Source of the DNA: Liquorilactobacillus ghanensis DSM 18630
GTDB lineage: Bacteria; Bacillota; Bacilli; Lactobacillales; Lactobacillaceae
DNA: 64,000 nucleotides
NCBI RefSeq assembly: GCF_001435235.1
Contig: NZ_AZGB01000016.1
Coordinates: 228,386 to 292,385, forward strand
Direction: 5' to 3'
Part shown: piece by piece, positions 26,973 to 35,891 of the stretch
Numbering within the stretch: position 1 is the stretch's first letter
Layout of the letters: the number at the start of each line of letters is the position of its first letter
Made by a program: the position numbers and the translations under genes
Notes under the pieces: generated by a model
Databases searched by the model: none
Told to the model about the DNA's origin: nothing
What the model saw: only the letters and a program-made list of their open reading frames with translations

Positions 26973-27149
26973 CAAAGATTATCTTGTTTCTACATAAAAT
27001 GACTTATAATTGATATCTTTTTATTTTGTAAATACATAGTGTAATAGGTGTAAGCAATTTCATTAAATAGAGTGAGATCAATAAAAATATTAGAAATAAT
27101 ACCACTGAGAAGTTAAACGTTATGTTTTGAAAGGACGGACTCTAAAATT

Positions 27150-28667
27150 ATGAAAAAACAAGTATATAATCCCTTTTTACCGTTAAATGAATACATTGCA
27201 GATGGGGAGCCACATGTTTTCGGGGACCGGTTATATTTATTTGGTTCTCATGACAAAGAAAATGGAGAAACGTTTTGTATGCTGGATTATGTTGTTTGGT
27301 CTGCACCAATTGATGATCTAACTTGTTGGACAAACAGTGGCGTTGTTTATCAGGCTACGCAAGATCCGTTATACGATTCTCAAAAAATGCCTTATATGTT
27401 TGCTCCTGACGTTGTTCAAGGAAACGATGGACGATTCTACCTATATTACTGTATGGCCGGGAGCAATGGAAAAGGTGGGTATTCAAACCCGATAAGCGTT
27501 GCAGTTTGTTCAACACCGGATGGAAAATATAAATATTTAGGGAATGTTCGCTCAAAAGAAGGACAACCGTTAATGAAGTATATTTGTTTTGATCCTGCTG
27601 TTATCAATGATGATGGGACAATTAGACTTTATTATGGGGCTTCATTCGCATTTGATGAGTATCGTACTCGGTTTAATAATTGGATCCTTAATATAGTTGA
27701 AGCGAAAATGCTTGGCAGATCAGTTGGAGAAATTAAAAAAGCGGCTAAAAATGGCGGAATTATGGGAGCGATTTCAGTAGTCTTGGATGATGATATGATA
27801 ACGGCTAAAACAGAGCCTAAAAGAATAATATCGAATAGTACTAAAGATTCAAGTTTTGCAGATCATTATTTTTTTGAAGGTAGTTCAATTAGAAAGATCG
27901 ATGATACTTATTACTTTATTTATTCTTCGCGAAAAAATCACGAGCTGTGTTATGCAACAAGTAAATACCCGGATAGAGAATTTATCTATGGGGGTACAAT
28001 TGTTTCTAATGGTGATATCGGTTACAAAGGGAGAACTGATGAAAATAAAACAAATACAACTGGAACTAACCATGGAAGCATAACCTGTGTTAACGGTCAA
28101 TGGTACGTGTTTTATCATCGACTGACACATTTATCTGATTTTAGTCGGCAAGCTTGTGCGGAACCAATTACTATTCTTAAAGATGGGACAATCCCTCAAG
28201 TTGAAATAACTAGTTGTGGTTTAAATAAGGGACCACTGTCTGATAATGGAAAATATCCGGCAGCAATTGCCTGCATGATAACTAATGGACAGCAAATGCC
28301 ACATGGTACGCCGAAGGAAGCGGAAAAAGAAAACTATCCTTGTGTATATAGCCAAGAAAATGAACACTATATAAAAAATATTTCGAATAATACTAAAATA
28401 GGGTATAAATATTTTGAATTTCAAGTTAATGATTATCAATTAACTCTTAATTTAAGAGGAGCAGCTCAAGGGTATTTTATAATTTCAACAGATGAACTAG
28501 CAACTAAAAAAATAGGTAAATTAAATGTTAGTCTTGAGTCAAATTGGAAAGAAGTAACTGCGGATATAAAAACTGAGACAGGGATAAACGCACTCTTCTT
28601 TACTTATATTGGGACAGGAAAACTTGATTTTCTCAATATGACATTAAAACCAAAAAGTCAAAGTTAA
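27150..28667 (+). CDS. GH43-family glycoside hydrolase
   Basis: 505 aa without signal peptide, hence probably cytoplasmic. The five-bladed propeller domain fills about residues 1-360. Likely catalytic acids are Asp18 (IADGEPHVF, base), an Asp in CFDPAV (pKa modulator) and the Glu of FFEGSSIRK (acid). A C-terminal beta-rich module (about 375-500) may bind carbohydrate. GH43 enzymes act mostly on arabinosides and xylosides; the true substrate is unknown. The gene is solitary, with no transporter beside it, and looks more AT-rich than its neighbours with more ATA and AGA codons, hinting at recent acquisition. Confidence 0.75.
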   Translation: MKKQVYNPFLPLNEYIADGEPHVFGDRLYLFGSHDKENGETFCMLDYVVWSAPIDDLTCWTNSGVVYQATQDPLYDSQKMPYMFAPDVVQGNDGRFYLYYCMAGSNGKGGYSNPISVAVCSTPDGKYKYLGNVRSKEGQPLMKYICFDPAVINDDGTIRLYYGASFAFDEYRTRFNNWILNIVEAKMLGRSVGEIKKAAKNGGIMGAISVVLDDDMITAKTEPKRIISNSTKDSSFADHYFFEGSSIRKIDDTYYFIYSSRKNHELCYATSKYPDREFIYGGTIVSNGDIGYKGRTDENKTNTTGTNHGSITCVNGQWYVFYHRLTHLSDFSRQACAEPITILKDGTIPQVEITSCGLNKGPLSDNGKYPAAIACMITNGQQMPHGTPKEAEKENYPCVYSQENEHYIKNISNNTKIGYKYFEFQVNDYQLTLNLRGAAQGYFIISTDELATKKIGKLNVSLESNWKEVTADIKTETGINALFFTYIGTGKLDFLNMTLKPKSQS

Positions 28668-28765
28668 TAACTAATGTAGATAGTTATTGCACTAAGTTGA
28701 AAATACATGGTGAAAGAATATTTTCATAGTAAGCAATCATCTTTTAGCAAATAGCCGGGAAGGCG

Positions 28766-28771
28766 TATAAT
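28766..28771 (+). promoter_or_regulatory. -10 element of the pepD promoter
   Basis: A perfect TATAAT at 28766-28771, with a TTAGCA-like -35 about 16 bp upstream, precedes the ribosome site AAGGAG and the dipeptidase gene. Confidence 0.5.
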
Positions 28772-28805
28772 GAAAGTAATTGTTTAAAAAGGAGTGTCAG
28801 GCACG

Positions 28806-30215
28806 ATGGAAAAGCGAGTTAAAGGTTCATGTACGACAATTTTGGTTGGTAAGAAAGCTTCTATTGATGGTTCAACAATCATCTCACGGAATGATGATGG
28901 GCATGAAGCATTAGATCCAGAACGATTGGTAGTAGTTAACCCAGCTGATCAACCGCGGCATTATCAGTCAGTTATCAGTAAAGTTCAGGTTGAATTACCA
29001 GATAACCCATTACGGTATACGTCAATTCCAAATTCAATTTTAAAAGATGGAATTTGGCCGGCTGCCGGTATTAACAGTGAAAACATTGCGATGTCAGCGA
29101 CTGAAACGATTACAACTAATTCCCGTGTGTTGGGAATTGATCCGTTTGTTTTGGGTGGCATAGGCGAAGAAGACTTGGTAACTTTGGTATTACCTTATAT
29201 TCATAGTGCTAAAGAAGGCGTTATTCGTTTAGGTTCATTGTTAGAAAAATATGGTACCTATGAACCCAACGGAATCGCATTTTCAGATAAGGATGAGATT
29301 TGGTGGTTGGAAACGATTGGTGGTCATCACTGGGCTGCTAAACGAATTCCGGACGATGCTTATGTAGTAGCACCAAATCGCATGAATATTGACGATTTTG
29401 ATTTTAGTGCGGCTGATACACTGGCTTCAGCTGATTTGGAAGAAATGATTGCTAAATATCATTTGAATCCAGATTTTGATCGTGTTAATTTGCGGCATAT
29501 TTTTGGTAGTTCGTCAATTAAGGATACGGTTTATAATAATCCGCGGGCTTGGTATGGTCAAAAATACTTTACTCCAGAAGTTGAGCAAGACCCAATGGAT
29601 CAAGATTTACCATTTATCTGTCATGCTAATCGCAAGATTTCGATTGAAGATGTCAAGTTTGTATTGAGTTCTCATTTTGAAAATACCAAATATGATGTCT
29701 ATGGTTCTGGTTCAGAAGCTGATAAGACATTGTTTAGGCCGATCGGTATTAATCGTAATCATGATGTTCACATTCTGCAAATTCGCAACAATGTTCCTGC
29801 AGCTGTTGCTGGAATTCATTGGTTGGCTTTTGGGGCAAATACTTTCAACACGGTTGTTCCTTTTTATGCAAATGTTACTGATACACCAGCCAGCTATAAA
29901 GATGCAAATGGCACCTTTAACTTGAATCATATGTACTGGTTGAGCTGCACGACCGCTCTTTTGGGAGATACCGACTACGACTTCTATGTTGATATGCGTA
30001 ACAGCTATGAGTTGGCAGCTATGAGTGCTTACCGGAAGATTGAAAACGATACTGATGCGGCTTTGGATCAGCATCAATCAGATATACAAACATATTTAGC
30101 AGCAGCTAATCAGAAATTAGCTGATGAAGCTATGAAACGTCAGACCAAGTTACTGGGTGACATGGTCATTGCTGGTTCCGAAAAGATGAAATTACGGTAT
30201 AATTTAAATGATTAG
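28806..30215 (+). CDS. pepD: C69-family dipeptidase
   Basis: Hydrolyses dipeptides in the cytoplasm, supplying amino acids after peptide uptake. 469 aa, normal for lactobacillary PepD. The presumed nucleophile is Cys9 ([13 protein letters not shown]), followed by [14 protein letters not shown], as in N-terminal nucleophile dipeptidases that may be activated by trimming. The ATG at 28806 was chosen because the earlier GTG lies inside the ribosome site. Single gene, ended by the terminator at 30277-30322. Confidence 0.9.
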   Translation: MEKRVKGSCTTILVGKKASIDGSTIISRNDDGHEALDPERLVVVNPADQPRHYQSVISKVQVELPDNPLRYTSIPNSILKDGIWPAAGINSENIAMSATETITTNSRVLGIDPFVLGGIGEEDLVTLVLPYIHSAKEGVIRLGSLLEKYGTYEPNGIAFSDKDEIWWLETIGGHHWAAKRIPDDAYVVAPNRMNIDDFDFSAADTLASADLEEMIAKYHLNPDFDRVNLRHIFGSSSIKDTVYNNPRAWYGQKYFTPEVEQDPMDQDLPFICHANRKISIEDVKFVLSSHFENTKYDVYGSGSEADKTLFRPIGINRNHDVHILQIRNNVPAAVAGIHWLAFGANTFNTVVPFYANVTDTPASYKDANGTFNLNHMYWLSCTTALLGDTDYDFYVDMRNSYELAAMSAYRKIENDTDAALDQHQSDIQTYLAAANQKLADEAMKRQTKLLGDMVIAGSEKMKLRYNLND

Positions 30216-30276
30216 TTTTTCGGTAGTAAGTTAAACTTTAACTTAGACTCAGCTGATTTTTAGTGCATAGATAGTA

Positions 30277-30323
30277 AAAGAGCTGTTCTTAACCTTTTGC
30301 GAGGTTGCGGACAGCTCTTTTTG
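30277..30323 (+). terminator. terminator after pepD
   Basis: A 10-bp outer stem AAAGAGCTGT (30277-30286) with its complement at 30311-30320 and an inner AACC/GGTT stem, then T-run. Confidence 0.75.
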
Positions 30324-30349
30324 TGGATTGATTTTAGTTTTGAAAATTG

Positions 30350-31009
30350 TTAATTAGCATCATAGGTAGTGCTGATAGTTTGCCAAGTGGGATTAGCAAC
30401 CGATTTTTGAACTTGCAGCTGACCGTCACGGTTGATCCTAAACCAAGCGGCAAGGTGTGTGGTAGCTGGGTCGGCACCAGCAGCTTGCATATTAGTCGAA
30501 TTATGATTTTCTTGCACAGCATAGTAAACAGCATCATCACTTGCACCATCCCAGCCGCCGCTGTGTCCATTATAGACGTAGTCAAAGTCATTTGCTGTAA
30601 AAGTGACATTATGATTTGTCGCTTGATTTTCAGCAGTATTATACTGACTGTCCAAAACAACATTCATATGTGCTTTAATCCAGTTAATTGCTTGCGCATT
30701 TGTCAGATTCTTAGTATCAATATAATTTGCACTGCTGGTTGTGCCAGCTACTGATGAGCTAGCTGCCGTAGTTGAGTTGCTGCTGTTGCTGGATCCGGCT
30801 GAACTGGTTGAATCACTTGTTGCTGAACTGCTTGTTTGGCTGGTTGAAGCAGAATCCTTTTTATGCGAATGGTGTTTTTGACTGCTTGATTTGGCAACAC
30901 TGCTGGTTGAAACGGAAGAACTTGTTTTATTATGAGTACTCTCGTTTCCGCAAGCCGCCAGTGACAAGATAGTTAATCCGCAAATACCGGCTGTTATAAT
31001 TTTGTGCAT
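30350..31009 (-). CDS. Ser/Thr-rich lipoprotein, second of the pair
   Basis: 219 aa. Lipobox LAAC near residue 20, then a Ser/Thr/His/Lys-rich linker of about 75 residues. The C-terminal domain (about 100 residues, from TKNLTNAQAINWIKAHM onward) contains DFDYVYNGHSGGWDGASDD and ends with a predicted small alpha/beta fold. It resembles uncharacterised lactobacillary lipoproteins; no function is known. ATG preceded by GGGGG. It shares architecture, not end-domain sequence, with the lipoprotein at 25087-25653. Confidence 0.7.
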   Translation of the reverse strand: MHKIITAGICGLTILSLAACGNESTHNKTSSSVSTSSVAKSSSQKHHSHKKDSASTSQTSSSATSDSTSSAGSSNSSNSTTAASSSVAGTTSSANYIDTKNLTNAQAINWIKAHMNVVLDSQYNTAENQATNHNVTFTANDFDYVYNGHSGGWDGASDDAVYYAVQENHNSTNMQAAGADPATTHLAAWFRINRDGQLQVQKSVANPTWQTISTTYDAN

Positions 31010-31192
31010 AAAATTTACCCCCGAGAAGTTTTAATAAAATGATTTAAGACATGAAGCTGCTTACATTATTATAAACATGCTTAAGATTAGATTTCAATTT
31101 TAAGTCGATATCAATAGTGAAATATTTTGGTGATTGATAATGAGCCTAAAAAAGCTATAATAAAACAAAAGAAAATTTTGGAGATGTTTAAA

Positions 31193-32158
31193 TTGAAAAT
31201 TGGTTTTTATTCTGCTTCGACGCCGATTACGGCGCTGTCCCCCAAAAGATTTAGGCGGGCGATTGATTTTTTACAGCAGCAAGGGGTTAGATTAACTGCT
31301 GGAAGTCTGACTAGAAAGCAGGATAATTATCGTTCAGGTTCAATTGATGAACGCGCACGGGAAATCAACGAATTGATCCACAATGATCAAGTAGAGATTA
31401 TTATGGCAACAATCGGTGGAACTAATACCAATTCAGTTCTGCCAGATATTGATTTTGCCTATTTAAGATGTCATCCTAAAACATTTGTTGGTTATTCTGA
31501 TGCGACAGCATTGCTGTTGGCAGTCAAAACTCAAGCTCCGCAGTGCCGCGTATTATATGGACCAGCCTTAGTTGCTTCATTTGGAGAATGGCAACCGTTT
31601 GTCGGGATGACTTGGCATTATTTTAACCAAGTCATAACTACTGGTAGCCATCAAATTGTTCAATTACAAGGTCCAAAATTTTGGTCTGATGAACGATTGA
31701 ATTGGGAAAACTTTGAACAACCAAAAGAACAACGAGTTAATGCTTGGCATTATACTAAACAGCCAGTATTGGAAGGTCGGCTGATTGGTGGTAACTTGAA
31801 TACGATGTATGGAATTATCGGTTCCAAGTATTTTCCGCAGTTATCATCAGAGGATCTTTTATTGATTGAAGATGCTGAAAAAGATGCTGCAACAGTTGAA
31901 AAGAATTTTGCAATGTTAAAAAATGCTGGTGTGTTTAATCAAATTAAAGGTATTATTTTGGGTAAGCATGCTCTATTTGATGATCAGGGTTCACACAAAA
32001 CTCCGATCGAAATTTTGTTAGAAGTGGTAAATAATCCGCAGTTACCAATTATTTATGATTATGATTGCTGTCACACAGTTCCGATGATGACAACTCCATT
32101 GGGTGCGCATACCATAATCAATGCGCAAACAATGACAGCTGAATTTTCCGATTTTTAA
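31193..32158 (+). CDS. S66-family peptidase (LD-carboxypeptidase / MccF-like)
   Basis: 321 aa. Nucleophile Ser102 lies in the elbow GYSDATALLLA. A Glu in LLIEDAEKD and a His in CCHTVPM complete the Ser-Glu-His triad of the family. Relatives cleave LD-peptide bonds of recycled peptidoglycan or inactivate the antibiotic microcin C; the sequence resembles the MccF branch more than LdcA, so self-protection is a possibility. A TTG start at 31193 has GGAG 9 nt upstream; the ATG three codons earlier abuts that GGAG and is unlikely. A TATAAT at 31155-31160 is the probable -10. The isochorismatase-like gene follows by 18 nt. Confidence 0.8.
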   Translation: MKIGFYSASTPITALSPKRFRRAIDFLQQQGVRLTAGSLTRKQDNYRSGSIDERAREINELIHNDQVEIIMATIGGTNTNSVLPDIDFAYLRCHPKTFVGYSDATALLLAVKTQAPQCRVLYGPALVASFGEWQPFVGMTWHYFNQVITTGSHQIVQLQGPKFWSDERLNWENFEQPKEQRVNAWHYTKQPVLEGRLIGGNLNTMYGIIGSKYFPQLSSEDLLLIEDAEKDAATVEKNFAMLKNAGVFNQIKGIILGKHALFDDQGSHKTPIEILLEVVNNPQLPIIYDYDCCHTVPMMTTPLGAHTIINAQTMTAEFSDF

Positions 32159-32176
32159 TATAAATGGAGGAAGAAA

Positions 32177-32668
32177 ATGAATAACAACTTGGCTCTATTA
32201 GTAATAGATGTGCAAAATGGTTTAGATCAGGCAGCTAATTTTGAACAGTTGGTTTCAAAAATTAATCGGCGAATTAAAGTGTATCACGAACAGAAACGGC
32301 CAATTATTTTTATGCAGCATACTGATGCAGAACTAGCATATGGTACGCATGCTTGGATGTTGGCTGAAGGATTAGCTGTTCAGCAAGAAGATCGAATTTT
32401 TTTGAAATATCACTCAGATTCTTTTTTTGAAACAGGATTGCAGAGATATTTAGTTGATCAGCAGATAACCAACCTTGAAATCTGTGGTTTGCAGACAGAA
32501 TACTGTGTTGATACCGCGATTCGGGTTGGCCATCATTTGGGATTCAAAATTAAAATTCTGTCGGGCATGCATACTACTTTTGATTTGCCGGTGCTTTCAG
32601 CAGCGGCAGCGGTTAAATATCATGAAAATATTTGGAATAATAGCTTTGCACAAGTAATTCAACAATAA
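32177..32668 (+). CDS. isochorismatase-family cysteine hydrolase
   Basis: 163 aa with the family triad Asp11 (VIDVQNG), Lys77 (FLKYHSDSF) and Cys110 (TEYCVDTA). Members hydrolyse amides such as nicotinamide or carbamoyl compounds; the substrate cannot be called. It is co-transcribed with the S66 peptidase. The AGGAAG-like ribosome site is about 8 nt before ATG. Confidence 0.8.
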   Translation: MNNNLALLVIDVQNGLDQAANFEQLVSKINRRIKVYHEQKRPIIFMQHTDAELAYGTHAWMLAEGLAVQQEDRIFLKYHSDSFFETGLQRYLVDQQITNLEICGLQTEYCVDTAIRVGHHLGFKIKILSGMHTTFDLPVLSAAAAVKYHENIWNNSFAQVIQQ

Positions 32669-32868
32669 ATAATTCAAAACGGATTTTTTTGGTAATAAAA
32701 TCTAGTTATTTTTCTAATATGCTGGTGTTTTTCTTTTCAAAAGTTAAAGATGGAAAATTTATTTGTGTTTCGATCTGGAAAATTTTTGAATAGTAAACTA
32801 TTGCCAATGGATAAAGCATTTGCTAATATTATAAGTAAATTAATTTCATCAACTTAGAAGGTGCTTTT

Positions 32869-33501
32869 TTGAATTTATCCGAAAAATTAAAGCAGTGTAG
32901 AAAAAAGAGTCATATGACTCAATCACAAGTAGCTGCAAAATTAAATGTGTCTCGCAAAACTGTTTCTGGATGGGAAAACGATCACAGTATGCCGGATATT
33001 ATTAATATTGCAAAGATGAGTGATATATACCATACATCGCTTGATGACCTTGTGCGTGAAAATGAATTGGCACATTCTAACAAAACTTATTCGAACCAAA
33101 ATAAAATTTTTTCAAAAATGCATCGAATAACTTATTTCCTTAATTTCTTTTTAGTACCACTTCTTTATGTTGAGCTTTTTAGACCCTATGGTTTTCATTT
33201 ATTACTCATACCCTTATTTTCAATAATAAATGGTTTTGCCTTTTTTTCTAGTATTCAAAACTGGTCTGCTTTTAAAAACAATTTTTATTTGCTAAAACTT
33301 TCAGTGATTTTTGTATTAACATTTATTACCAATATTTTTATCAGTTTGCTAGATGATACTTTTTTGAATTATTTTCATTCTTCAAGCATAGAGTTTTTGT
33401 TTGGTTTAGCAATGGGTCGGTTGCTTCTTGTTTTTTTGCTGACTTTTTGTTTATTAATAATTTTCTCAAGCAAGGTCGTTAGTAAAACTTTAGATGCTTG
33501 A
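32869..33501 (+). CDS. XRE-family HTH protein with C-terminal membrane domain
   Basis: 210 aa. N-terminal Cro/CI HTH (residues 1-65, with MTQSQVAAKLNVSRKTVSGWE), a short linker, then about four hydrophobic segments (from about 85 to 205). Membrane-bound XRE proteins of this shape are common in lactobacilli and often regulate bacteriocin or stress loci, but the target is unknown. The TTG start at 32869 has AGAAGGTG upstream. It ends 9 bp before the convergent immunity gene. Confidence 0.65.
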   Translation: MNLSEKLKQCRKKSHMTQSQVAAKLNVSRKTVSGWENDHSMPDIINIAKMSDIYHTSLDDLVRENELAHSNKTYSNQNKIFSKMHRITYFLNFFLVPLLYVELFRPYGFHLLLIPLFSIINGFAFFSSIQNWSAFKNNFYLLKLSVIFVLTFITNIFISLLDDTFLNYFHSSSIEFLFGLAMGRLLLVFLLTFCLLIIFSSKVVSKTLDA

Positions 33502-33510
33502 TCAATTAAT

Positions 33511-33816
33511 TCAATCATCTAAATAACTGTTGTTAATTTGAACAGCTCCTCGATTAGTGCCTAATGGTGCAAGCTGGTTAAGCAAGGGTTCTATGATATG
33601 ATAAAATTTTGTGGCATTGGAGGTTAGTCCATTTTTCATTGCTTCTTGTTGCAAACTGGCTACAGTTTGATTTATTACAGCAACATTATATCGCCCTTTT
33701 TCTAAATCATTTTTTGCCATAAGTCCGATTTTTCTCTCACGAGCTGATATATTAACGTCAAGAACGAAATCATAAAATTTACTTAGTATCTTTTGATCAC
33801 TTATTTTCCTATCCAT
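33511..33816 (-). CDS. bacteriocin immunity protein, enterocin A type
   Basis: 101 aa, all-helical, no signal peptide. The pattern ILSKFYDFVLD...ISARERKIGLMAKNDLEKG followed by a second amphipathic helix fits the cytosolic four-helix immunity proteins for pediocin-like (class IIa) bacteriocins. These protect the man-PTS receptor complex. No bacteriocin precursor with a double-glycine leader is visible nearby, so it is an orphan, giving cross-protection in the usual view. The convergent XRE membrane protein may be functionally linked. Confidence 0.65.
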   Translation of the reverse strand: MDRKISDQKILSKFYDFVLDVNISARERKIGLMAKNDLEKGRYNVAVINQTVASLQQEAMKNGLTSNATKFYHIIEPLLNQLAPLGTNRGAVQINNSYLDD

Positions 33817-33954
33817 AATCTGGCCTCGAATTTCTTGATAAAGACTTAATGTCTGTCTTTTCGTTTATACAACTATTGAAATAACTTGTTTCATTGTAAA
33901 AATTTATTAGTAAGAAACCTTAACTATTGCTACTCATGATATATTGCATTTGTG

Positions 33955-34016
33955 CTAAAAAGGCAAGCTGCATATCAAAGACTAGTGTGTCTTCAATGGG
34001 CAGCTTGCTTTTTTAG
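33955..34016. terminator. orphan bidirectional terminator with nested hairpin
   Basis: GCAAGCTGC (33963-33971) pairs with GCAGCTTGC further down, with an inner AAGAC/GTCTT stem, and T-runs follow on both strands. No plus-strand gene ends just upstream, so a small transcript may end here. Confidence 0.6.
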
Positions 34017-34106
34017 ACACTAGATATTACATTTTTAAGTAGATAAAATGATTTGATGATTCAGTTTAGGATTTTAATAATATTACTTTTAAGGAGTGTG
34101 CTAAGT

Positions 34107-34304
34107 TTGGATAAAATATTCTGTTTTGAATACTCTACTGGAGCGAAAGCTTTAGACGATGGTGTTTACGAGTACAAGGTGGATGGGAAAAAAATAATTA
34201 AAATAGACTTCCCAGATAATAACGGTTTTGTAGCTATTCATAAGAAAAATAATGAAACCGAGTATATTAAGTCTGACTATATGAAATTCTGTACTAGAAA
34301 ATAG
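34107..34304 (+). CDS. small hypothetical protein
   Basis: 65 aa from a TTG start with AAGGAG 10 nt upstream. The upstream in-frame codons lie before the ribosome site and are not used. Composition is mixed and charged (DGVYEYKVDGKKIIKIDFPDN), suggesting a small soluble beta-rich protein. I do not recognise it. The codon pattern and ribosome site make it plausible as a real gene. Confidence 0.45.
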   Translation: MDKIFCFEYSTGAKALDDGVYEYKVDGKKIIKIDFPDNNGFVAIHKKNNETEYIKSDYMKFCTRK

Positions 34305-34409
34305 TTATATAATTTGAAAATGTTAAAGTTTTAACTACCTGAACTTGAGTGGGAGTGTCAAAAGGTTTGTGTGAAAAAAGATTTTATTTTTTACATAAAA
34401 TTAAATTTT

Positions 34410-34574
34410 TTAGTCGAAAAGTGATTCTAATGTGCCCTTGATTTGTCCGAACCCATGCTGAATTCGATTAAAGTTCTTTTCGTTGTAGCTAATTACTTGC
34501 AGTCCAAATTGATGTTGTTGTTTGGCACGTTTTTAATCGCGTTGCATAGCATGCCTTTCAAAATTGGCTAACTA
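34410..34574 (-). pseudogene. decayed 3' end of an unidentified gene
   Basis: On the minus strand a 40-residue coding-like tail (ending QIKGTLESLFD then stop at 34410-34412) continues upstream across an in-frame TAA (34533-34535) and TAG (34572-34574) with coherent sequence between (LANFERHAMQRD). The region 34305-34778 holds no other gene. It looks like the remnant of a longer protein, perhaps from a mobile element; I cannot name the family. Confidence 0.4.
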
Positions 34575-34778
34575 AGTATGTTGTTGAAGTCAAAAAATTC
34601 GAAATTTAGAGGTAAGTTGTGATTCTAAAATAAATGAATTTTAAAAAATTGGTACTGGCAACTGTCAATAGGGATGCCTATAATTTAATTGTGCGGTGAA
34701 CTGAAGTTTGTGGTGTTTTCAATTGCTGGAGCTAACTGCATGGTCTACTTGAAAAAATTAAAAAAGTGAGGTACTGCC

Positions 34779-35738
34779 ATGAAAATCGTTGACTTAGACG
34801 GCTACGGCTTAAATCCTGGTGACTTAAGCTGGGACGGCTTTAAAAAGTTAGGAGAATTTATTACTTACGATCGTACTGGAGCTGATCAGCAAAAGATCTT
34901 AGCACGAATTGCTGATGCTGAGGCGGTTTTAACCAATAAAACACCTTTGGATCGGGCAGTAATTGAACAAGCACCTAATTTGAAATATATTGGTGTTTTA
35001 GCGACCGGTTATAATGTAGTTGATGTAGCAACTGCTAAAGAAAAAGGGATAACGGTGACAAATATCCCCAGTTATAGCACAGCTGAAGTTGCACAACATA
35101 CAATGGCTTTGTTATTGGAGGTTACTAATCAGGTTGGTTTGCATGCAACTGCGGTTGAAAATGGTGAATGGACGCATGCTAAAGATTTTACTTTTTGGAA
35201 GAAACCATTGATTGCGCTGCCGGGGAAAACGTTGGGACTAATCGGTTTTGGTCATATTAGTCAAGCGGTAGCACACTTAGCACATGCTTTTGGGATGAAA
35301 GTGATTTTTTATAATCATCGCCCAAGAAAATTTGCTGAAGAATGGCTGCAGCAAGTTTCACTGGCAGATTTATACGCGCAAGCTGATGTAATCAGCCTGC
35401 ATGTTCCCCAAACTGCCGAAACCGAAAAAATGATCGATCAGGCAGCAATTGAACAAATGAAAACGGGCGTGATTTTGTTAAACACGGCTCGTGGCGGTTT
35501 GCTAGATGAAGCCGCAGTAGCACAAGCTTTGAATAACGATAAGATCTATGCTTTGGGAGCTGATGTTGTCTCCGAAGAGCCGATTGAAGCTGAAAATCCA
35601 TTGCTAAAAGCTAAAAATGTTTATTTAACGCCGCATATTGCTTGGGCACCGACTGCTGCGCGCTCACGCCTGATGAAGATTGCCGTTAATAATTTGGTTA
35701 GTTTTCAAGCTGGCGAACCAATAAATGTAGTTAATTGA
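34779..35738 (+). CDS. D-2-hydroxyacid dehydrogenase
   Basis: 319 aa NAD-dependent dehydrogenase reducing 2-keto acids to D-2-hydroxy acids. The substrate domain is followed by the nucleotide domain with GLIGFGHISQAVA and HRPRKF after it. The catalytic residues Arg (NTARGG), Glu (ADVVSEEP) and His (LTPHIAW) are in place. The sequence resembles glycerate/hydroxypyruvate reductase (HprA) more than D-lactate dehydrogenase. A TATAAT at 34679-34684 probably starts a leader of about 90 nt. GTGAGG lies upstream of the ATG. Confidence 0.85.
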   Translation: MKIVDLDGYGLNPGDLSWDGFKKLGEFITYDRTGADQQKILARIADAEAVLTNKTPLDRAVIEQAPNLKYIGVLATGYNVVDVATAKEKGITVTNIPSYSTAEVAQHTMALLLEVTNQVGLHATAVENGEWTHAKDFTFWKKPLIALPGKTLGLIGFGHISQAVAHLAHAFGMKVIFYNHRPRKFAEEWLQQVSLADLYAQADVISLHVPQTAETEKMIDQAAIEQMKTGVILLNTARGGLLDEAAVAQALNNDKIYALGADVVSEEPIEAENPLLKAKNVYLTPHIAWAPTAARSRLMKIAVNNLVSFQAGEPINVVN

Positions 35739-35767
35739 TGGACTAGATAATATTAAAAATTAAACTA

Positions 35768-35823
35768 ATGCGTTGTATTGCTGATTCTTGTAACTAAACA
35801 AAAACAGTAAGACAACGCATCCT
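35768..35823 (+). terminator. hairpin, probable terminator after the dehydrogenase
   Basis: ATGCGTTGT and ACAACGCAT form a 9-bp stem around a 33-nt loop, followed by a T-rich but interrupted tract. Confidence 0.45.
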
Positions 35824-35891
35824 TTATTTAATGCAAGATTTGTTTAGACAGCTTTGTTATACTGATAACAAATGAAAAAAGGGGTGAAGCA

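Noticed and set aside
29712..30077. 121-codon minus-strand frame inside pepD
   Set aside because: Antisense shadow of a strongly conserved dipeptidase, no ribosome site or family pattern.
34340..34380. Possible insertion-sequence terminal repeat next to the decayed gene
   Set aside because: The GTGTCAAAAGG-like stretch is suggestive, but I found no matching inverted end or target duplication, so no element is claimed.
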